The notes below the pieces were generated by a model, which was given only the letters and a program-made list of their open reading frames with translations, did no database searches and was not told the origin of the DNA. Shown piece by piece: positions 25,772-35,538 of a stretch of 64,000 nt of DNA. This stretch comes from Hanstruepera neustonica (GTDB taxonomy: Bacteria > Bacteroidota > Bacteroidia > Flavobacteriales > Flavobacteriaceae). The translations under genes were made by a program, and so were the position numbers. The first letter of the stretch is position 1. Each line of letters opens with the position of its first letter. Location of the stretch: the NCBI RefSeq assembly GCF_002895005.1, contig NZ_POWF01000002.1, positions 372,001-436,000 of the forward strand, written 5' to 3'.

Positions 25772-26656
25772 ATGAAAATTGCTGTTTTTGGTCAATCCTA
25801 TCAAAAAAGTAACGAAGAGTCGCTTCAAATTCTTTTGGATCATTTAAAAAATAAAAATGTGTCAATTTATATTGAACGTCAATTTTTTAATACTGCCAAA
25901 AACTTATTTAACAATCTTTTTGATTCTGAAATCCACAAAACATTTGACATTTTAGATACTAGTTATGATTTACTGATTAGTATTGGTGGCGATGGAACTA
26001 TATTGAGAGCCATTACTTATGTTAAAGATTTTGATATTCCTATTATTGGAATCAACACTGGTCGACTAGGATTTTTAGCTACCATTCAAAATGAAAATAT
26101 CACACATGCTATTGATGCTATTTTGGAAAATAAATACAAAATATCCGAACGCAACTTATTGACCATTGCCACAGAACCAGAGCACGAAGAATTTAAAATT
26201 CTTGATTTTGCTCTAAACGAAATTGCAGTTAGTCGAAAAAATACGACTTCCATGATAACTGTTGAAACACGATTAAATGACGAATATCTCACTTCCTATT
26301 GGAGTGACGGATTAATAGTGTCAACTCCTACGGGTTCAACAGGGTATTCCTTGAGCTGCGGTGGGCCTGTTATAACACCCGACACCAATAGTTTTGTTAT
26401 TACACCAATTGCTCCCCACAATTTGAGTGCTAGGCCACTAGTCATCACTGATTCTACTGAAATTCAATTACGTGTTAGTGGTCGTGAAGACAATTATTTA
26501 GTATCATTAGACTCCCGAATTGCTACATTATCAAATGATACCGTTGTAACTATTAAAAAAGCTCCTTTCACAATAAAAATGATTGAATTATTGGAGGAAA
26601 GTTTTTTGGATACCCTCCGAAAAAAATTACTTTGGGGAGAAGACAAACGCAACTAA
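25772..26656 (+). CDS. nadK: NAD kinase
   Basis: The 294-residue enzyme phosphorylates NAD to NADP. The hallmark GGDGT is at residues 72-76, followed by GINTGRLGFLA, then LNEIAVSRK and TPTGSTGYSLSCGGP. These are the nucleotide and catalytic blocks of the family. Length is normal for a bacterial NadK. Co-transcribed with the CBS gene. Confidence 0.96.
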   Translation: MKIAVFGQSYQKSNEESLQILLDHLKNKNVSIYIERQFFNTAKNLFNNLFDSEIHKTFDILDTSYDLLISIGGDGTILRAITYVKDFDIPIIGINTGRLGFLATIQNENITHAIDAILENKYKISERNLLTIATEPEHEEFKILDFALNEIAVSRKNTTSMITVETRLNDEYLTSYWSDGLIVSTPTGSTGYSLSCGGPVITPDTNSFVITPIAPHNLSARPLVITDSTEIQLRVSGREDNYLVSLDSRIATLSNDTVVTIKKAPFTIKMIELLEESFLDTLRKKLLWGEDKRN

Positions 26657-26705
26657 ACAATAATTTGTACTAAAAACAGTTTAAATCAAATACAATTTGA
26701 TTCAA

Positions 26706-26738
26706 ATTGTCATAGGCTAATCATATTTATTATATTTG
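26706..26738 (+). promoter_or_regulatory. Promoter of the DUF6089-uppS-bamA unit
   Basis: ATTG (26706-26709), 21 bp, then TATATTTG (26731-26738). The -7 box is exact and the -33 box has one mismatch. The leader to the first gene would be about 12 nt. Confidence 0.6.
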
Positions 26739-26755
26739 CAAACTTTTGAACATTT

Positions 26756-27448
26756 ATGAGGGATTTAACCGCTATAGTATTATTATTTTTCGGCTATCAA
26801 CTTTGCCAATCTCAAACTCATGAAATTGGATTGTTTGTTGGTGGAAGCAATTTTATTGGCGATGTTGGATCCACCAAATATATATCTCCAAATAAACCGG
26901 CATTTGGCGGTGTATATAAATGGAATAGAAGTCCACGGCATTCCTTTAGATTCTCGTTAATTTATACTGAATTAGAAGGAAAAGATTCAAAATCTGATGA
27001 CCCAAGACGCCTTGAAAGAAATTATAGTTTTACCAATCAAATAGTTGAAGCTTCTGTTGGATTAGAGTTCACTTTTTTTGATTTTGATTTACATACTGGT
27101 AAAAATGTCGCTACGCCATATTTATATTCTGGTATTACAGTGGCTTATCATGACAACTTTTATTTTAACAATCAAGGTCAGTTAAAATCTGAAAACACAT
27201 CAAGTTATGCTTATGGCATTCCAATGGTTTTAGGCTTTAAAATGAACGTTCTTCAAAGTATTATTGTTTCTGCCGAGATTGGTGCTCGTTATACTTTTTC
27301 TGACGAATTGGATGGCAGTGTTCCTGATTCTGAAAACTTGAAAGATGTTTTTGGTTTTGGAAATACAAATAATAATGACTGGTATATGTTTACTGGTCTA
27401 ACATTAACTTACACGTTTGGTAAAAAACCTTGTTTTTGTATTTTTTAA
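26756..27448 (+). CDS. DUF6089-type outer-membrane barrel protein
   Basis: The 230-residue protein has a signal peptide ending near QLCQSQTHE and alternating polar/aromatic strands that finish in an aromatic-rich C-terminal strand. It begins with HEIGLFVGGSNFIGDVG, which I associate with the DUF6089 family found before uppS in Flavobacteriia. Probably a small beta-barrel. It ends directly at the uppS start (no gap), so it belongs to the envelope operon. Confidence 0.75.
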   Translation: MRDLTAIVLLFFGYQLCQSQTHEIGLFVGGSNFIGDVGSTKYISPNKPAFGGVYKWNRSPRHSFRFSLIYTELEGKDSKSDDPRRLERNYSFTNQIVEASVGLEFTFFDFDLHTGKNVATPYLYSGITVAYHDNFYFNNQGQLKSENTSSYAYGIPMVLGFKMNVLQSIIVSAEIGARYTFSDELDGSVPDSENLKDVFGFGNTNNNDWYMFTGLTLTYTFGKKPCFCIF

Positions 27449-28189
27449 ATGAGCTTAAAAGAATCTATTGACATAAAATCACTCCCAAAACATATTGCCA
27501 TCATCATGGATGGTAATGGTCGTTGGGCTAAACAAAAAGGGCTTTTAAGAACTGTAGGACATGAAAATGGCACGAAATCAGTCAGGGAAACCGTGGAGAG
27601 TTGTGCCGAGTTAGGAATTGAGAATTTAACCCTATATGCCTTTTCTACCGAAAACTGGAATCGGCCAAAATTGGAAGTGCAAACTTTAATGAGGCTATTG
27701 GTATCATCTTTAAAGAAGGAAATAAAAACTTTAAATGACAATGACATCAAACTTTCTGCTATCGGCCGTCTAAATGAACTCCCAAAAAAAGTTCACGAAG
27801 AACTCAATGAAGTCATTCAAAAGACAAAAGACAATAAAAGAATGTGCTTAACATTAGCACTAAGCTACGGCTCGAGGGAAGAAATATTAAATACCGTTAA
27901 AAAAATAAGTGTTAAAGTTAAAAATAATATAATTTCGCCCGAAAAAATTGATGAATCAGTTATAAATGAGCATCTTTACACGCAAAATTTACCGGATGTG
28001 GATTTATTGATTCGCACTAGTGGTGAACAACGTATTAGTAATTTTCTTTTATGGCAAATAGCTTATGCAGAATTGTACTTTACACCTATTCTTTGGCCTG
28101 ATTTTACCAAAGAAAGTTTATATGAAGCTATTATTGAATATCAAAAAAGAGAAAGACGATTTGGGAAAACAAGTGAACAAATTAATTAA
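27449..28189 (+). CDS. uppS: Undecaprenyl diphosphate synthase (isoprenyl transferase)
   Basis: The 246-residue cis-prenyltransferase makes the lipid carrier for peptidoglycan and other wall polymers. Catalytic Asp21 and N23GRW26 are in IIMDGNGRWAKQKG. The later diphosphate-binding segment LLIRTSGEQRISNFLLWQ is complete. Start follows the preceding stop codon immediately. Confidence 0.96.
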   Translation: MSLKESIDIKSLPKHIAIIMDGNGRWAKQKGLLRTVGHENGTKSVRETVESCAELGIENLTLYAFSTENWNRPKLEVQTLMRLLVSSLKKEIKTLNDNDIKLSAIGRLNELPKKVHEELNEVIQKTKDNKRMCLTLALSYGSREEILNTVKKISVKVKNNIISPEKIDESVINEHLYTQNLPDVDLLIRTSGEQRISNFLLWQIAYAELYFTPILWPDFTKESLYEAIIEYQKRERRFGKTSEQIN

Positions 28190-30797
28190 GCCAACATCAT
28201 TGAGAACATATATAGGTCTAACCATTACTTTTTTATTTTTATTAGGTAGTTTCAACACTTTTGCTCAAGAATCTTTCAATACTGAAGGAAAACAATATAC
28301 TTTGGGTGACATTACTGTTTCAGGTAACACCCATTTTAGTCCGCAAACAATAGTTACCTATTCTGGCTTGCGTAAAGGCCAGGAAATTTTGATTCCAGGT
28401 GATAAAATTAGTGACGCTATTAAAAAATTATGGAAATCAAATTTATTTAGTGATATCAACATATATCTCGTGAAAACCGAAGGTGATGTTGCCTATCTTG
28501 AAATCAGGTTGTTTGATCTACCTGAACTTAACGAATTAAAGATCAATGGTATTAAAAAAGGAAAAAAGGACGATTTAATAAAGGAAAACAATCTTCAAAC
28601 GGGTGTAAAAGTTACAGAAAACCTATTGACAACAACCAAAAACTATCTAACTCACAAATACCAAAAAGATGGTTTTTATAATACTAAAGTTTACATCAAT
28701 ACTATAGAGGTTCAAGATTCAACCAATCGACCACAAGTTAATATGGTCATTAATATTGATAAGGGTAAAAAAGTAAAGGTCAAGGATATTGAATTTATTG
28801 GTGACAGTGTTTTAAAGGAGTCTAAATTACGTGGCGCCATGAAAAACACAAAACAAAAAAGTGTTTTTGGGCATCCTTTTAAAAGATCAAAATACATTGA
28901 AGAAGATTACAAAGAAGATTTGGTAAGCCTTATAGATAAATACAAGGAAAATGGTTATCGCGATGCTCGTGTTATATCTGATACTATTGTTTCGGTTGAC
29001 AAAAAGAACATTTCAATACAACTAAAAATTGAAGAGGGTGAGCAATATAGATATGGAAATATAGATTTCATTGGTAATACTGTTTATTCAGATCAGGTAT
29101 TAAAAAACGTTCTTAGAATTAACAAAGGAGATATTTACAACGGTGTAGAATTGGAAAAAAGAATTGCCGACAATTCACGTCCTGACGCTCAGGATATTAC
29201 TAACCTATATCAAAACTCAGGATATTTATTTTCTACAATCAACCCAGTTGAAGTTAACACTGAAGGCAATGTCATTGACATGGAAATCCGTATCACAGAA
29301 GGAAAACCCGTTTATTTTAACAATATATCAGTTACTGGAAATGATGTCACCAATGACAAGGTTATTTACAGGGAATTACATACAAGACCTGGCCAACTTT
29401 ACAGTAAAGAAAATGTCGTACGGACCATTCGTGAACTAAGTCAGCTTGGGTATTTTGATGCAGAACAAATAGCTACCAATTTTCAAAATCCTAATCCTAA
29501 TGAAGGCACTATAGATTTGGAGTATGGTGTTGTAGAAACAGGATCCAGTCAAATAGAATTGCAAGGTGGCTATGGTGGCGGTGGTTTTATTGGAACTTTA
29601 GGTCTCTCTTTTAATAACTTTTCATTACGTAATTTGTTTAATTTAGAAGCCTATAAACCAGTGCCTAGAGGTGATGGCCAAAAATTGGCGCTTCGTTTGC
29701 AAGTAAGTCGCTTTTTTAGAACCTATAGCTTTTCTTTTACAGAACCTTGGATGGGAGGTAAAAAACCGGTGCAATTCTCAACATCATTATCTCATTCACA
29801 ACAATTTTTATATGACCCAGCAACTGGTAATGCTGACAAGGATAAACGATTTAACATCACTGGGGTAACTATAGGATTGGCAAAAAGATTGACCATCCCA
29901 GATGATTTTTTCACCCTATCGCAAGCTATCAGTTTCCAACATTATAATCTTAAAAACTATAATACTGGTCTCTTTACTTTTGGTGATGGATATTCTAACA
30001 ATTTATCCTATACTATCGGCTTGACCAGAAACAACACTTATAATGATCCTATTTTTCCAATGGGTGGATCTAATTTTAGTATTAGTGCCAAATTATCTTT
30101 ACCCTATTCGTTATTCAATGGTGTAGATTATAAAGCATTATCTGAAGAACGTGAAGATTTGGTTGAAGCAAGAGATAACGCTGAAACAATAGTCTTAAGA
30201 AATGAAGCATCTGATGCTATTGCCGCAATAGATCAAGAACGCTTTAAGTGGCTAGAATTTTATAAAATTAAAATGCGAGGTGATTGGTATACGCGATTGG
30301 TTGGAAAACTAATTGTAAAATCTTCAGCTGAATTTGGTTTCCTTGGAGCCTATAATCAATATAGAGGCGTTATTCCATTTGAACGGTTTTTTCTTGGAGG
30401 TGATGGTTTAGGTAATTTCAGCCTAGATGGGCGTGAAGCGGTGGCCTTACGTGGATACCCTAACCAATCGCTTCAACCATTAGATGAAAATGGCAATATA
30501 ACTAACGATGGAGGAAGTATCTATAATAAGTTTTCTATGGAACTTCGGTATCCTATCAGCCTGAAACAACAAGCCAAAATCTTTGTATTAGGTTTTGTTG
30601 AAGGTGGTGTTTCGTATAACGACTTTAAAGATTATAATCCATTTGCGCTTTATAGATCTACTGGAGCAGGTTTACGAATTTTTATGCCAGCATTTGGATT
30701 ATTGGGTATTGATTTTGGTTATGGATTTGACCCGTTACCTGGTCAATCTAAAGCCAATGGTTGGGAAACACATTTCATAATTGGTCAACAATTTTAA
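28173..30797 (+). CDS. bamA: Outer-membrane protein assembly factor BamA
   Basis: The protein folds beta-barrels into the outer membrane. After a signal peptide ending in NTFAQ come POTRA-type repeats (about residues 35-430) and a 16-strand surface-antigen barrel (about 450-874) ending in HFIIGQQF. I used the GTG at 28173 because longer ATG starts (28065, 28122) would add residues read from uppS and bury the signal peptide. The resulting 874-residue protein overlaps uppS by 17 bp. An insertion of charged residues (about 655-690, EEREDLVEARDNAE) sits in a barrel loop. Confidence 0.93.
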   Translation: MNKLIKPTSLRTYIGLTITFLFLLGSFNTFAQESFNTEGKQYTLGDITVSGNTHFSPQTIVTYSGLRKGQEILIPGDKISDAIKKLWKSNLFSDINIYLVKTEGDVAYLEIRLFDLPELNELKINGIKKGKKDDLIKENNLQTGVKVTENLLTTTKNYLTHKYQKDGFYNTKVYINTIEVQDSTNRPQVNMVINIDKGKKVKVKDIEFIGDSVLKESKLRGAMKNTKQKSVFGHPFKRSKYIEEDYKEDLVSLIDKYKENGYRDARVISDTIVSVDKKNISIQLKIEEGEQYRYGNIDFIGNTVYSDQVLKNVLRINKGDIYNGVELEKRIADNSRPDAQDITNLYQNSGYLFSTINPVEVNTEGNVIDMEIRITEGKPVYFNNISVTGNDVTNDKVIYRELHTRPGQLYSKENVVRTIRELSQLGYFDAEQIATNFQNPNPNEGTIDLEYGVVETGSSQIELQGGYGGGGFIGTLGLSFNNFSLRNLFNLEAYKPVPRGDGQKLALRLQVSRFFRTYSFSFTEPWMGGKKPVQFSTSLSHSQQFLYDPATGNADKDKRFNITGVTIGLAKRLTIPDDFFTLSQAISFQHYNLKNYNTGLFTFGDGYSNNLSYTIGLTRNNTYNDPIFPMGGSNFSISAKLSLPYSLFNGVDYKALSEEREDLVEARDNAETIVLRNEASDAIAAIDQERFKWLEFYKIKMRGDWYTRLVGKLIVKSSAEFGFLGAYNQYRGVIPFERFFLGGDGLGNFSLDGREAVALRGYPNQSLQPLDENGNITNDGGSIYNKFSMELRYPISLKQQAKIFVLGFVEGGVSYNDFKDYNPFALYRSTGAGLRIFMPAFGLLGIDFGYGFDPLPGQSKANGWETHFIIGQQF

Positions 30798-30955
30798 TTT
30801 TGGCACGATATTTTCTAGTATCAAATTAGTTATTTAAACCCGAATTAATTTTTTTAAAATTAAATTTCCTTAATTTTGAGAGATAAATTCGAAACAGGTA
30901 GAATAATTATAAAGGTCTGTCGTTTTAGAATTTACATGCCAATAAATTATAAAAT

Positions 30956-32008
30956 ATGAAACAGATGAAATTAAAAGTTCTTTTTTTAGTGACTATAGTA
31001 TTTCTGTTAAGCCTCTCCACATTTGCGCAACGTGGTGTGAGAATCGGTTATATTGATACAGAGTACATACTTGAAAATGTTCCTGAATATCAAGAAGCAA
31101 CTTTACAGCTGGAAAATAAAGTTCAAAAATGGAAAAGTGAAATTGAAACACAATTGAGCGGTATTGAACAGAAACGTAAGGATTTAAGCAACGAAAAAGC
31201 ACTTTTAACAAAAGAGTTGATTGAAGAACGTGAAGAAGATATAGCTTTTGAGGAAAAGGAAATTTTAGATTATCAGCAAAAGCGTTTTGGGCCTAATGGT
31301 GATTTAATGATTCAGAAAAAACAATTGATTCAACCTATTCAGGACCAAATATTTGCAGCAGTTCAAGATATTGCTGAAAAACAAAAATATGATTTTGTTT
31401 TTGATAAATCTGCTGATGTGGTTATGCTGTACTCTGCAAAGCGATTTGATTTTAGCGAACAAGTGATTAGAAGTATCACCAGAAGCGCAAAACGTCAACA
31501 AGCTAGTTCTAAAGCTGAAAGAAAGGCTGCCGAAGAAGAAGATGTTGTGATTGAAATTAATGAGGAATTAGAGGCAAAACAAGCAGCCGATGAAGAGCGT
31601 AGACAAGCTGTTCTCGATGAACGTGAAGCTAGAAAACAGGCTGCTCAAAGACGAAGAGACAGTATTATTGAAGCTCGTAATGCTGCTAGAGAGGCTAAAT
31701 TACAAGAACGCAACCAACAGCAAGATCAAGAATCTGTTGAGGATATACAAGGTGAATCAGAAAGTGTTGAAACAGATTCAGCACCTAATTCTGATGAACA
31801 AGCCAAAACACCTGAACAAATAGCAGAAGAACGAAGACAGGCTAAAATTGCAGATAGAGAACGTAGAAAACAGGAACTTGAAGAACGCAAACAACGAATA
31901 TTAGAAGAAAGACAACGAGCAAAAGAAGAAAGAGAAAATCAACAAAATAATAACAACGAAGACGAACAAGACGAAGCACCCGACGATGAAGGCGGTGGAG
32001 ATAATTAA
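30956..32008 (+). CDS. OmpH/Skp-family chaperone with long charged tail
   Basis: The 350-residue protein starts with a signal peptide (to about residue 24, TFAQ) and an OmpH/Skp domain (about 25-175, RIGYIDTEYIL then long coiled helices). Skp holds unfolded outer-membrane proteins in the periplasm. Unlike normal Skp (about 160 residues), it carries a further 175-residue tail made almost only of Glu, Arg, Gln, Lys and Ala, ending in an acidic Asp/Glu/Gly run. The tail should form a long charged coiled coil. A second, normal-length ompH gene follows. Confidence 0.85.
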   Translation: MKQMKLKVLFLVTIVFLLSLSTFAQRGVRIGYIDTEYILENVPEYQEATLQLENKVQKWKSEIETQLSGIEQKRKDLSNEKALLTKELIEEREEDIAFEEKEILDYQQKRFGPNGDLMIQKKQLIQPIQDQIFAAVQDIAEKQKYDFVFDKSADVVMLYSAKRFDFSEQVIRSITRSAKRQQASSKAERKAAEEEDVVIEINEELEAKQAADEERRQAVLDEREARKQAAQRRRDSIIEARNAAREAKLQERNQQQDQESVEDIQGESESVETDSAPNSDEQAKTPEQIAEERRQAKIADRERRKQELEERKQRILEERQRAKEERENQQNNNNEDEQDEAPDDEGGGDN

Positions 32009-32038
32009 TAATTTATAACACACATTAATACTTTTAAA

Positions 32039-32548
32039 ATGAAACAATTCAAAACCCTATTATTTGCAGCAGCATTATTTATTGGAGCGACTAGTTACAC
32101 GCAAGCTCAAAGCAAAGTTGCTCATATTAATACCCAAGATCTTATTCAGGCCATGCCAGAAATGGCAGCAGCACAGTCTGAAATGGAAAAACTTGGAAAA
32201 ACCTACGAAGCTGATATTAAAGCCATGGCAACTGAATATCAGAACAAAATGAAGCAGTATGAAGCTGAAGCTTCATCAAAAACTGATGAGGAAAATCAAA
32301 AGCGTTTGGTTGAAGTACAAACCATGCAACAAAACATTCAACAATATCAAGGTACTGCGCAACAACAAATGCAACAAAAAGAGCTTGATTTATTGAAGCC
32401 AATCACTGAAAAGGCAAAAGCAGCTATTTTAAAAGTTGCCAGAGCACAAGGGTACCAATATGTTTTAGATTCTACACAAGGCGGTGGTGTTATTATGGCA
32501 GATGGTAAAAACTTATTGGATGATGTTAAAAAAGAATTAGGTATTTAA
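32039..32548 (+). CDS. OmpH/Skp-family periplasmic chaperone
   Basis: The 169-residue protein has a signal peptide (cleavage after TQAQ) and a complete OmpH domain: KVAHINTQDLIQAMPEM at the start, a long Gln/Glu/Lys coiled coil, and a beta hairpin reading YQYVLDSTQGGGVI. This is normal Skp length. It follows the long-tailed paralogue by 30 bp and, with bamA and uppS upstream, forms the conserved barrel-assembly block of Bacteroidota. Confidence 0.92.
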   Translation: MKQFKTLLFAAALFIGATSYTQAQSKVAHINTQDLIQAMPEMAAAQSEMEKLGKTYEADIKAMATEYQNKMKQYEAEASSKTDEENQKRLVEVQTMQQNIQQYQGTAQQQMQQKELDLLKPITEKAKAAILKVARAQGYQYVLDSTQGGGVIMADGKNLLDDVKKELGI

Positions 32549-32571
32549 TTTTTTTAAAATATAAATTCTAG

Positions 32572-32598
32572 AGCCACTTTATAAAGTGGCTTTTTTTA
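32572..32598 (+). terminator. Terminator after the ompH genes
   Basis: AGCCACTTT-AT-AAAGTGGCT, then T7. It separates the assembly operon from murI, which begins 12 bp later. Confidence 0.9.
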
Positions 32599-32610
32599 TT
32601 TTTATACTGT

Positions 32611-33390
32611 ATGAATACAAATCCTATCGGCATATTTGATTCTGGTGTTGGAGGCACCTCCATTTGGAAGGAAATCCATGCGTTAATGCCTTTTGAAAAT
32701 ACCATATATTTAGCCGACAGTAAAAATGCCCCATATGGTAATAAACCCAAAGAGAAAATATTAGAGTTGAGTATTAAGAACACCGAACTTTTGATTGAAA
32801 AAGGTTGTAAACTGATTGTGGTAGCTTGTAATACGGCTACAACTAATGCCATTAAAACACTCCGAAATAATTATAACATCCCGTTCATTGGTATAGAACC
32901 TGCTATTAAACCAGCAGCACTTAAAACACAAACCAAAGCCATTGGTATTTTAGCTACAAAAGGAACACTATCCAGTGACTTGTTTCACCAAACCACAGAC
33001 CTTTATAGTAATGGCATTCATGTAATAGAACAAGAAGGTGAAGGTATTGTTCCTCTAATTGAATCTGGAAAATTGTATTCACCTGAAATGAAAGCATTAT
33101 TGCAGGAATACTTAAATCCTATGATTAAGGCAAATATTGATTATTTGGTTTTAGGTTGTACTCATTACCCATACCTTTTGCCTCAACTTTTGGAGTTGCT
33201 TCCTAAGCACATTAAAATAATTGATTCAGGTGAGGCTGTCGCGAAACAAACGTTATCTATTTTAAAACAAAATGATTTAGTTAATACGTCCAACAGAGAA
33301 CCAAACATAAAGTTTTACAGTAATGCTAATCCTGAAGTAATGGCTTCTCTTCTGGGAAATAGACATGAAGTTCTCCCATTGGATTTTTAA
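32611..33390 (+). CDS. murI: Glutamate racemase
   Basis: The 259-residue enzyme supplies D-glutamate for peptidoglycan. Asp10-Ser11 (IGIFDSGVGG), Cys73 (VACNTATT) and Cys183/His185 (GCTHYPYL) are the catalytic residues of the family. The C-terminal 4 bp overlap the 3' end of a convergent, frameshifted gene. Confidence 0.96.
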   Translation: MNTNPIGIFDSGVGGTSIWKEIHALMPFENTIYLADSKNAPYGNKPKEKILELSIKNTELLIEKGCKLIVVACNTATTNAIKTLRNNYNIPFIGIEPAIKPAALKTQTKAIGILATKGTLSSDLFHQTTDLYSNGIHVIEQEGEGIVPLIESGKLYSPEMKALLQEYLNPMIKANIDYLVLGCTHYPYLLPQLLELLPKHIKIIDSGEAVAKQTLSILKQNDLVNTSNREPNIKFYSNANPEVMASLLGNRHEVLPLDF

Positions 33391-33883
33391 TTGGACCGCT
33401 TAAATAGGAAATCAATTTTTTGAAATTCACCAGCCGTATAGCCTTCTATCCATGCATGAATGGAATCTTTTGTAGGATTTGAATAAGAAATACGCGTTGG
33501 AAAATCATGTTCTGGATTATCAAATGAAAAAATACCCGCTTCCACTGATGACAGTTTAAAGGTTACTGGTTTATCATCATTTTGCTGATAGGCAATGACT
33601 GTGAAAAACACCTCATCACCTAATTGTTTTAAAGTTACCCTTTCTGCAAAAACCGTATCAGTCCCTATTAAAGTAAAACTATGTCCCAAAAGGGTACTAT
33701 CGTTTTTTTGGGTCCAATTTTCATAGGACTTTTCTAGTTCAGTTAAATTCTCCCATTTACCAACTAACCAGTGTAATTGTTCAATTTTAGCATAAGTTTT
33801 TGAATCGACCGTTTTCAGTTTGGGTCATTTTTACAGGCCAATAAAAGAATACCTAATATTACTATGCAACCAATATTTTTCAT
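33387..33883 (-). pseudogene. Frameshifted small lipoprotein gene (DUF6265-like)
   Basis: An ATG at 33883 opens a lipoprotein signal peptide (MKNIGCIVILGILLLACK, lipobox LLAC) that stops at 33815 after 22 codons. Another frame, open from 33824 to 33387, continues the protein: LHWLVGKWENL, then HSFTLIGTDTVFAE and NPEHDFPTRISY, the pattern of DUF6265-type beta proteins. One missing or two extra bases within about 33815-33827 would rejoin the frames into roughly 165 residues. Either a recent loss of function or a sequencing error near AAAAATGACCCAAAC. The gene lies one base after the gamma-carbonic anhydrase gene on the same strand. Confidence 0.75.
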
Positions 33884-33884
33884 G

Positions 33885-34403
33885 CTATTCGTTTTTAAAC
33901 CAACTGGAATATTTCACATAATTATTGGCTATACGATCAATTTCACCAGATATTAAGTCCTTACTTATATCCTTAACTTTTTTGGCGGGAACGCCCGCAT
34001 AAATACTCCCTGCTTCTACTCTAGTGTTTTGAGTTACAACTGCACCTGCTGCAATAATACTATTGCTTTCTACCACACAATCATCCATGACAATACTGCC
34101 CATGCCAATCAATACATTATCATGAATGGTGCAACCATGTACAATGGCGTTATGTCCAATAGAAACATTATTACCAATAGTTGTTGGCGATTTTTGATAA
34201 GTGGCATGAATTACCGCGCCATCCTGAACATTAACCTTGTTCCCCATTTTTATAAAATGCACATCACCTCTTATAACGGCATTGAACCAGACACTACAGT
34301 CATTGCCCATGCTCACTTCCCCAACAATGGTAGCGTTATCAGCTATAAAACAATCATTAGGTATTTCAGGGTGTTTCCCGTTAACAGGTTTAATTATTGG
34401 CAT
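33885..34403 (-). CDS. Gamma-class carbonic anhydrase family protein
   Basis: The 172-residue left-handed beta-helix protein has hexapeptide repeats throughout (IGNNVSIGHNAIVHG and similar) and the three metal-binding histidines of the gamma-carbonic anhydrase group: His66, His84 and His89. The classic acidic loop of the archaeal enzyme is short, as in YrdA/PaaY-like homologues whose hydratase activity varies. The start overlaps the end of the upstream hypothetical gene by 14 bp. Confidence 0.88.
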   Translation of the reverse strand: MPIIKPVNGKHPEIPNDCFIADNATIVGEVSMGNDCSVWFNAVIRGDVHFIKMGNKVNVQDGAVIHATYQKSPTTIGNNVSIGHNAIVHGCTIHDNVLIGMGSIVMDDCVVESNSIIAAGAVVTQNTRVEAGSIYAGVPAKKVKDISKDLISGEIDRIANNYVKYSSWFKNE

Positions 34404-34800
34404 ATTTTATATTTTTTCTTATCAGACTAAACTTCAAAGCCTTTTTTTGATTATAAATTGGTATAATTCTTCTTCTTTTCATTAAAAACACATCTTCTCT
34501 AGTAAAATCCTTCCATTTACTTTCCGGAAATTCAGGAAAAGCAATTAATCTTTCCAATTGTAAATACAGGGTATCTCCTTTCTTATACCATTTCCCATTT
34601 TCCTCATAAGACTCCAATTGATGTCCAGAGTTTAATATTTTTTTATGATAAGTTCCATCTGAACTCAATTTCAATTTATTATATATTTTAATCCCATTAT
34701 GGAATTTATCCAATTCAAAAATTTCATCGAAAGTTTGTGTAAAACTACCTATAGGCAGAAAAATAAAAATTAGGTATAATTTACAATAATTAAAAATCAA
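34390..34800 (-). CDS. Hypothetical exported protein
   Basis: The 136-residue protein has a signal peptide ending near SFTQT. The mature part contains LSSDGTYHKK and ENGKWYKKGDTLYLQL, the short-strand pattern of lipocalin/META-like small beta proteins common in Flavobacteriia. The C-terminal 30 residues are strongly basic (LMKRRRIIPIYNQKK). Function unknown. It lies between the LytTR regulator (3 bp upstream) and the carbonic anhydrase homologue. Confidence 0.6.
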   Translation of the reverse strand: MIFNYCKLYLIFIFLPIGSFTQTFDEIFELDKFHNGIKIYNKLKLSSDGTYHKKILNSGHQLESYEENGKWYKKGDTLYLQLERLIAFPEFPESKWKDFTREDVFLMKRRRIIPIYNQKKALKFSLIRKNIKYANN

Positions 34801-34803
34801 TTG

Positions 34804-35538
34804 TTACTTAAAATAAGATAATAAATCTGACTTTTTTGAAGCCGATACCATAATTTGTTTACCATTTCTTAAAACCACGCTGCCTCCTTTGCCCTTGACA
34901 TACTTCACGATTTCATTAACATTGACCAAATAAGATTTGTGAACTCTGGCAAAGCCACCATCATTTAGTGCGTCTTCAAAATACTTAAGGGTTTTGCTGA
35001 CCAACTTCTTTTTGTTATTGTTTAAATATATTTCGGTGTAATTATCATCGGCTTTACAGAACAAAATATCGGCTGTATTAATAACTTCAAAACCATCTTG
35101 CTGCGGTATGGTAATCTTACCATTTACTGGATTGGTTTTAGGAATAAGTACTTCTTCATGCAATGCATTTTCTTTAGTTTTTATTTCTGTAACATAATCG
35201 ACTGCCTTAATGAGTTCTTCAATAGATATGGGTTTCATCAAGTAATAGGATGCATGTGCATTTAAGGCATCCATGGCATACTGATTATAGGCCGTTACAA
35301 ATATGGTCTCGAAATTGATATCACCTACTTGTTCCAAAAGATCAAAGGCGTTACCATAAGGCATTTCAACATCCAAAAAAACCAAGTCCAATTCATTATT
35401 TCTGATTAATTCCAGAGCTTGGTCAATATTTTCAGCTTCTCCAAGTACTTGCACATTGGGGCAATATTTGTTTAAATAATTCTTTAAAATATCGCGACTT
35501 GTTTTTTCGTCTTCTACGATTAATGCTTTTAGTTCCAT
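34804..35538 (-). CDS. LytTR-family response regulator
   Basis: The 244-residue protein has a receiver domain (1-125) with Glu9-Asp10-Glu11 in the acidic pocket, phospho-acceptor Asp56 (FLDVEMP) and a Lys in YLMKPI, then a LytTR DNA-binding domain (about 140-244; FCKADDNYTEIYL, FARVHKSYLVNVN). It is the partner of the histidine kinase encoded upstream on the same strand. A small lipoprotein gene lies between them. Confidence 0.92.
   Translation of the reverse strand: MELKALIVEDEKTSRDILKNYLNKYCPNVQVLGEAENIDQALELIRNNELDLVFLDVEMPYGNAFDLLEQVGDINFETIFVTAYNQYAMDALNAHASYYLMKPISIEELIKAVDYVTEIKTKENALHEEVLIPKTNPVNGKITIPQQDGFEVINTADILFCKADDNYTEIYLNNNKKKLVSKTLKYFEDALNDGGFARVHKSYLVNVNEIVKYVKGKGGSVVLRNGKQIMVSASKKSDLLSYFK

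Noticed and set aside
28065-28172. Longer N terminus for BamA
   Set aside because: These codons overlap uppS in another frame and would place 36 residues before the signal peptide.
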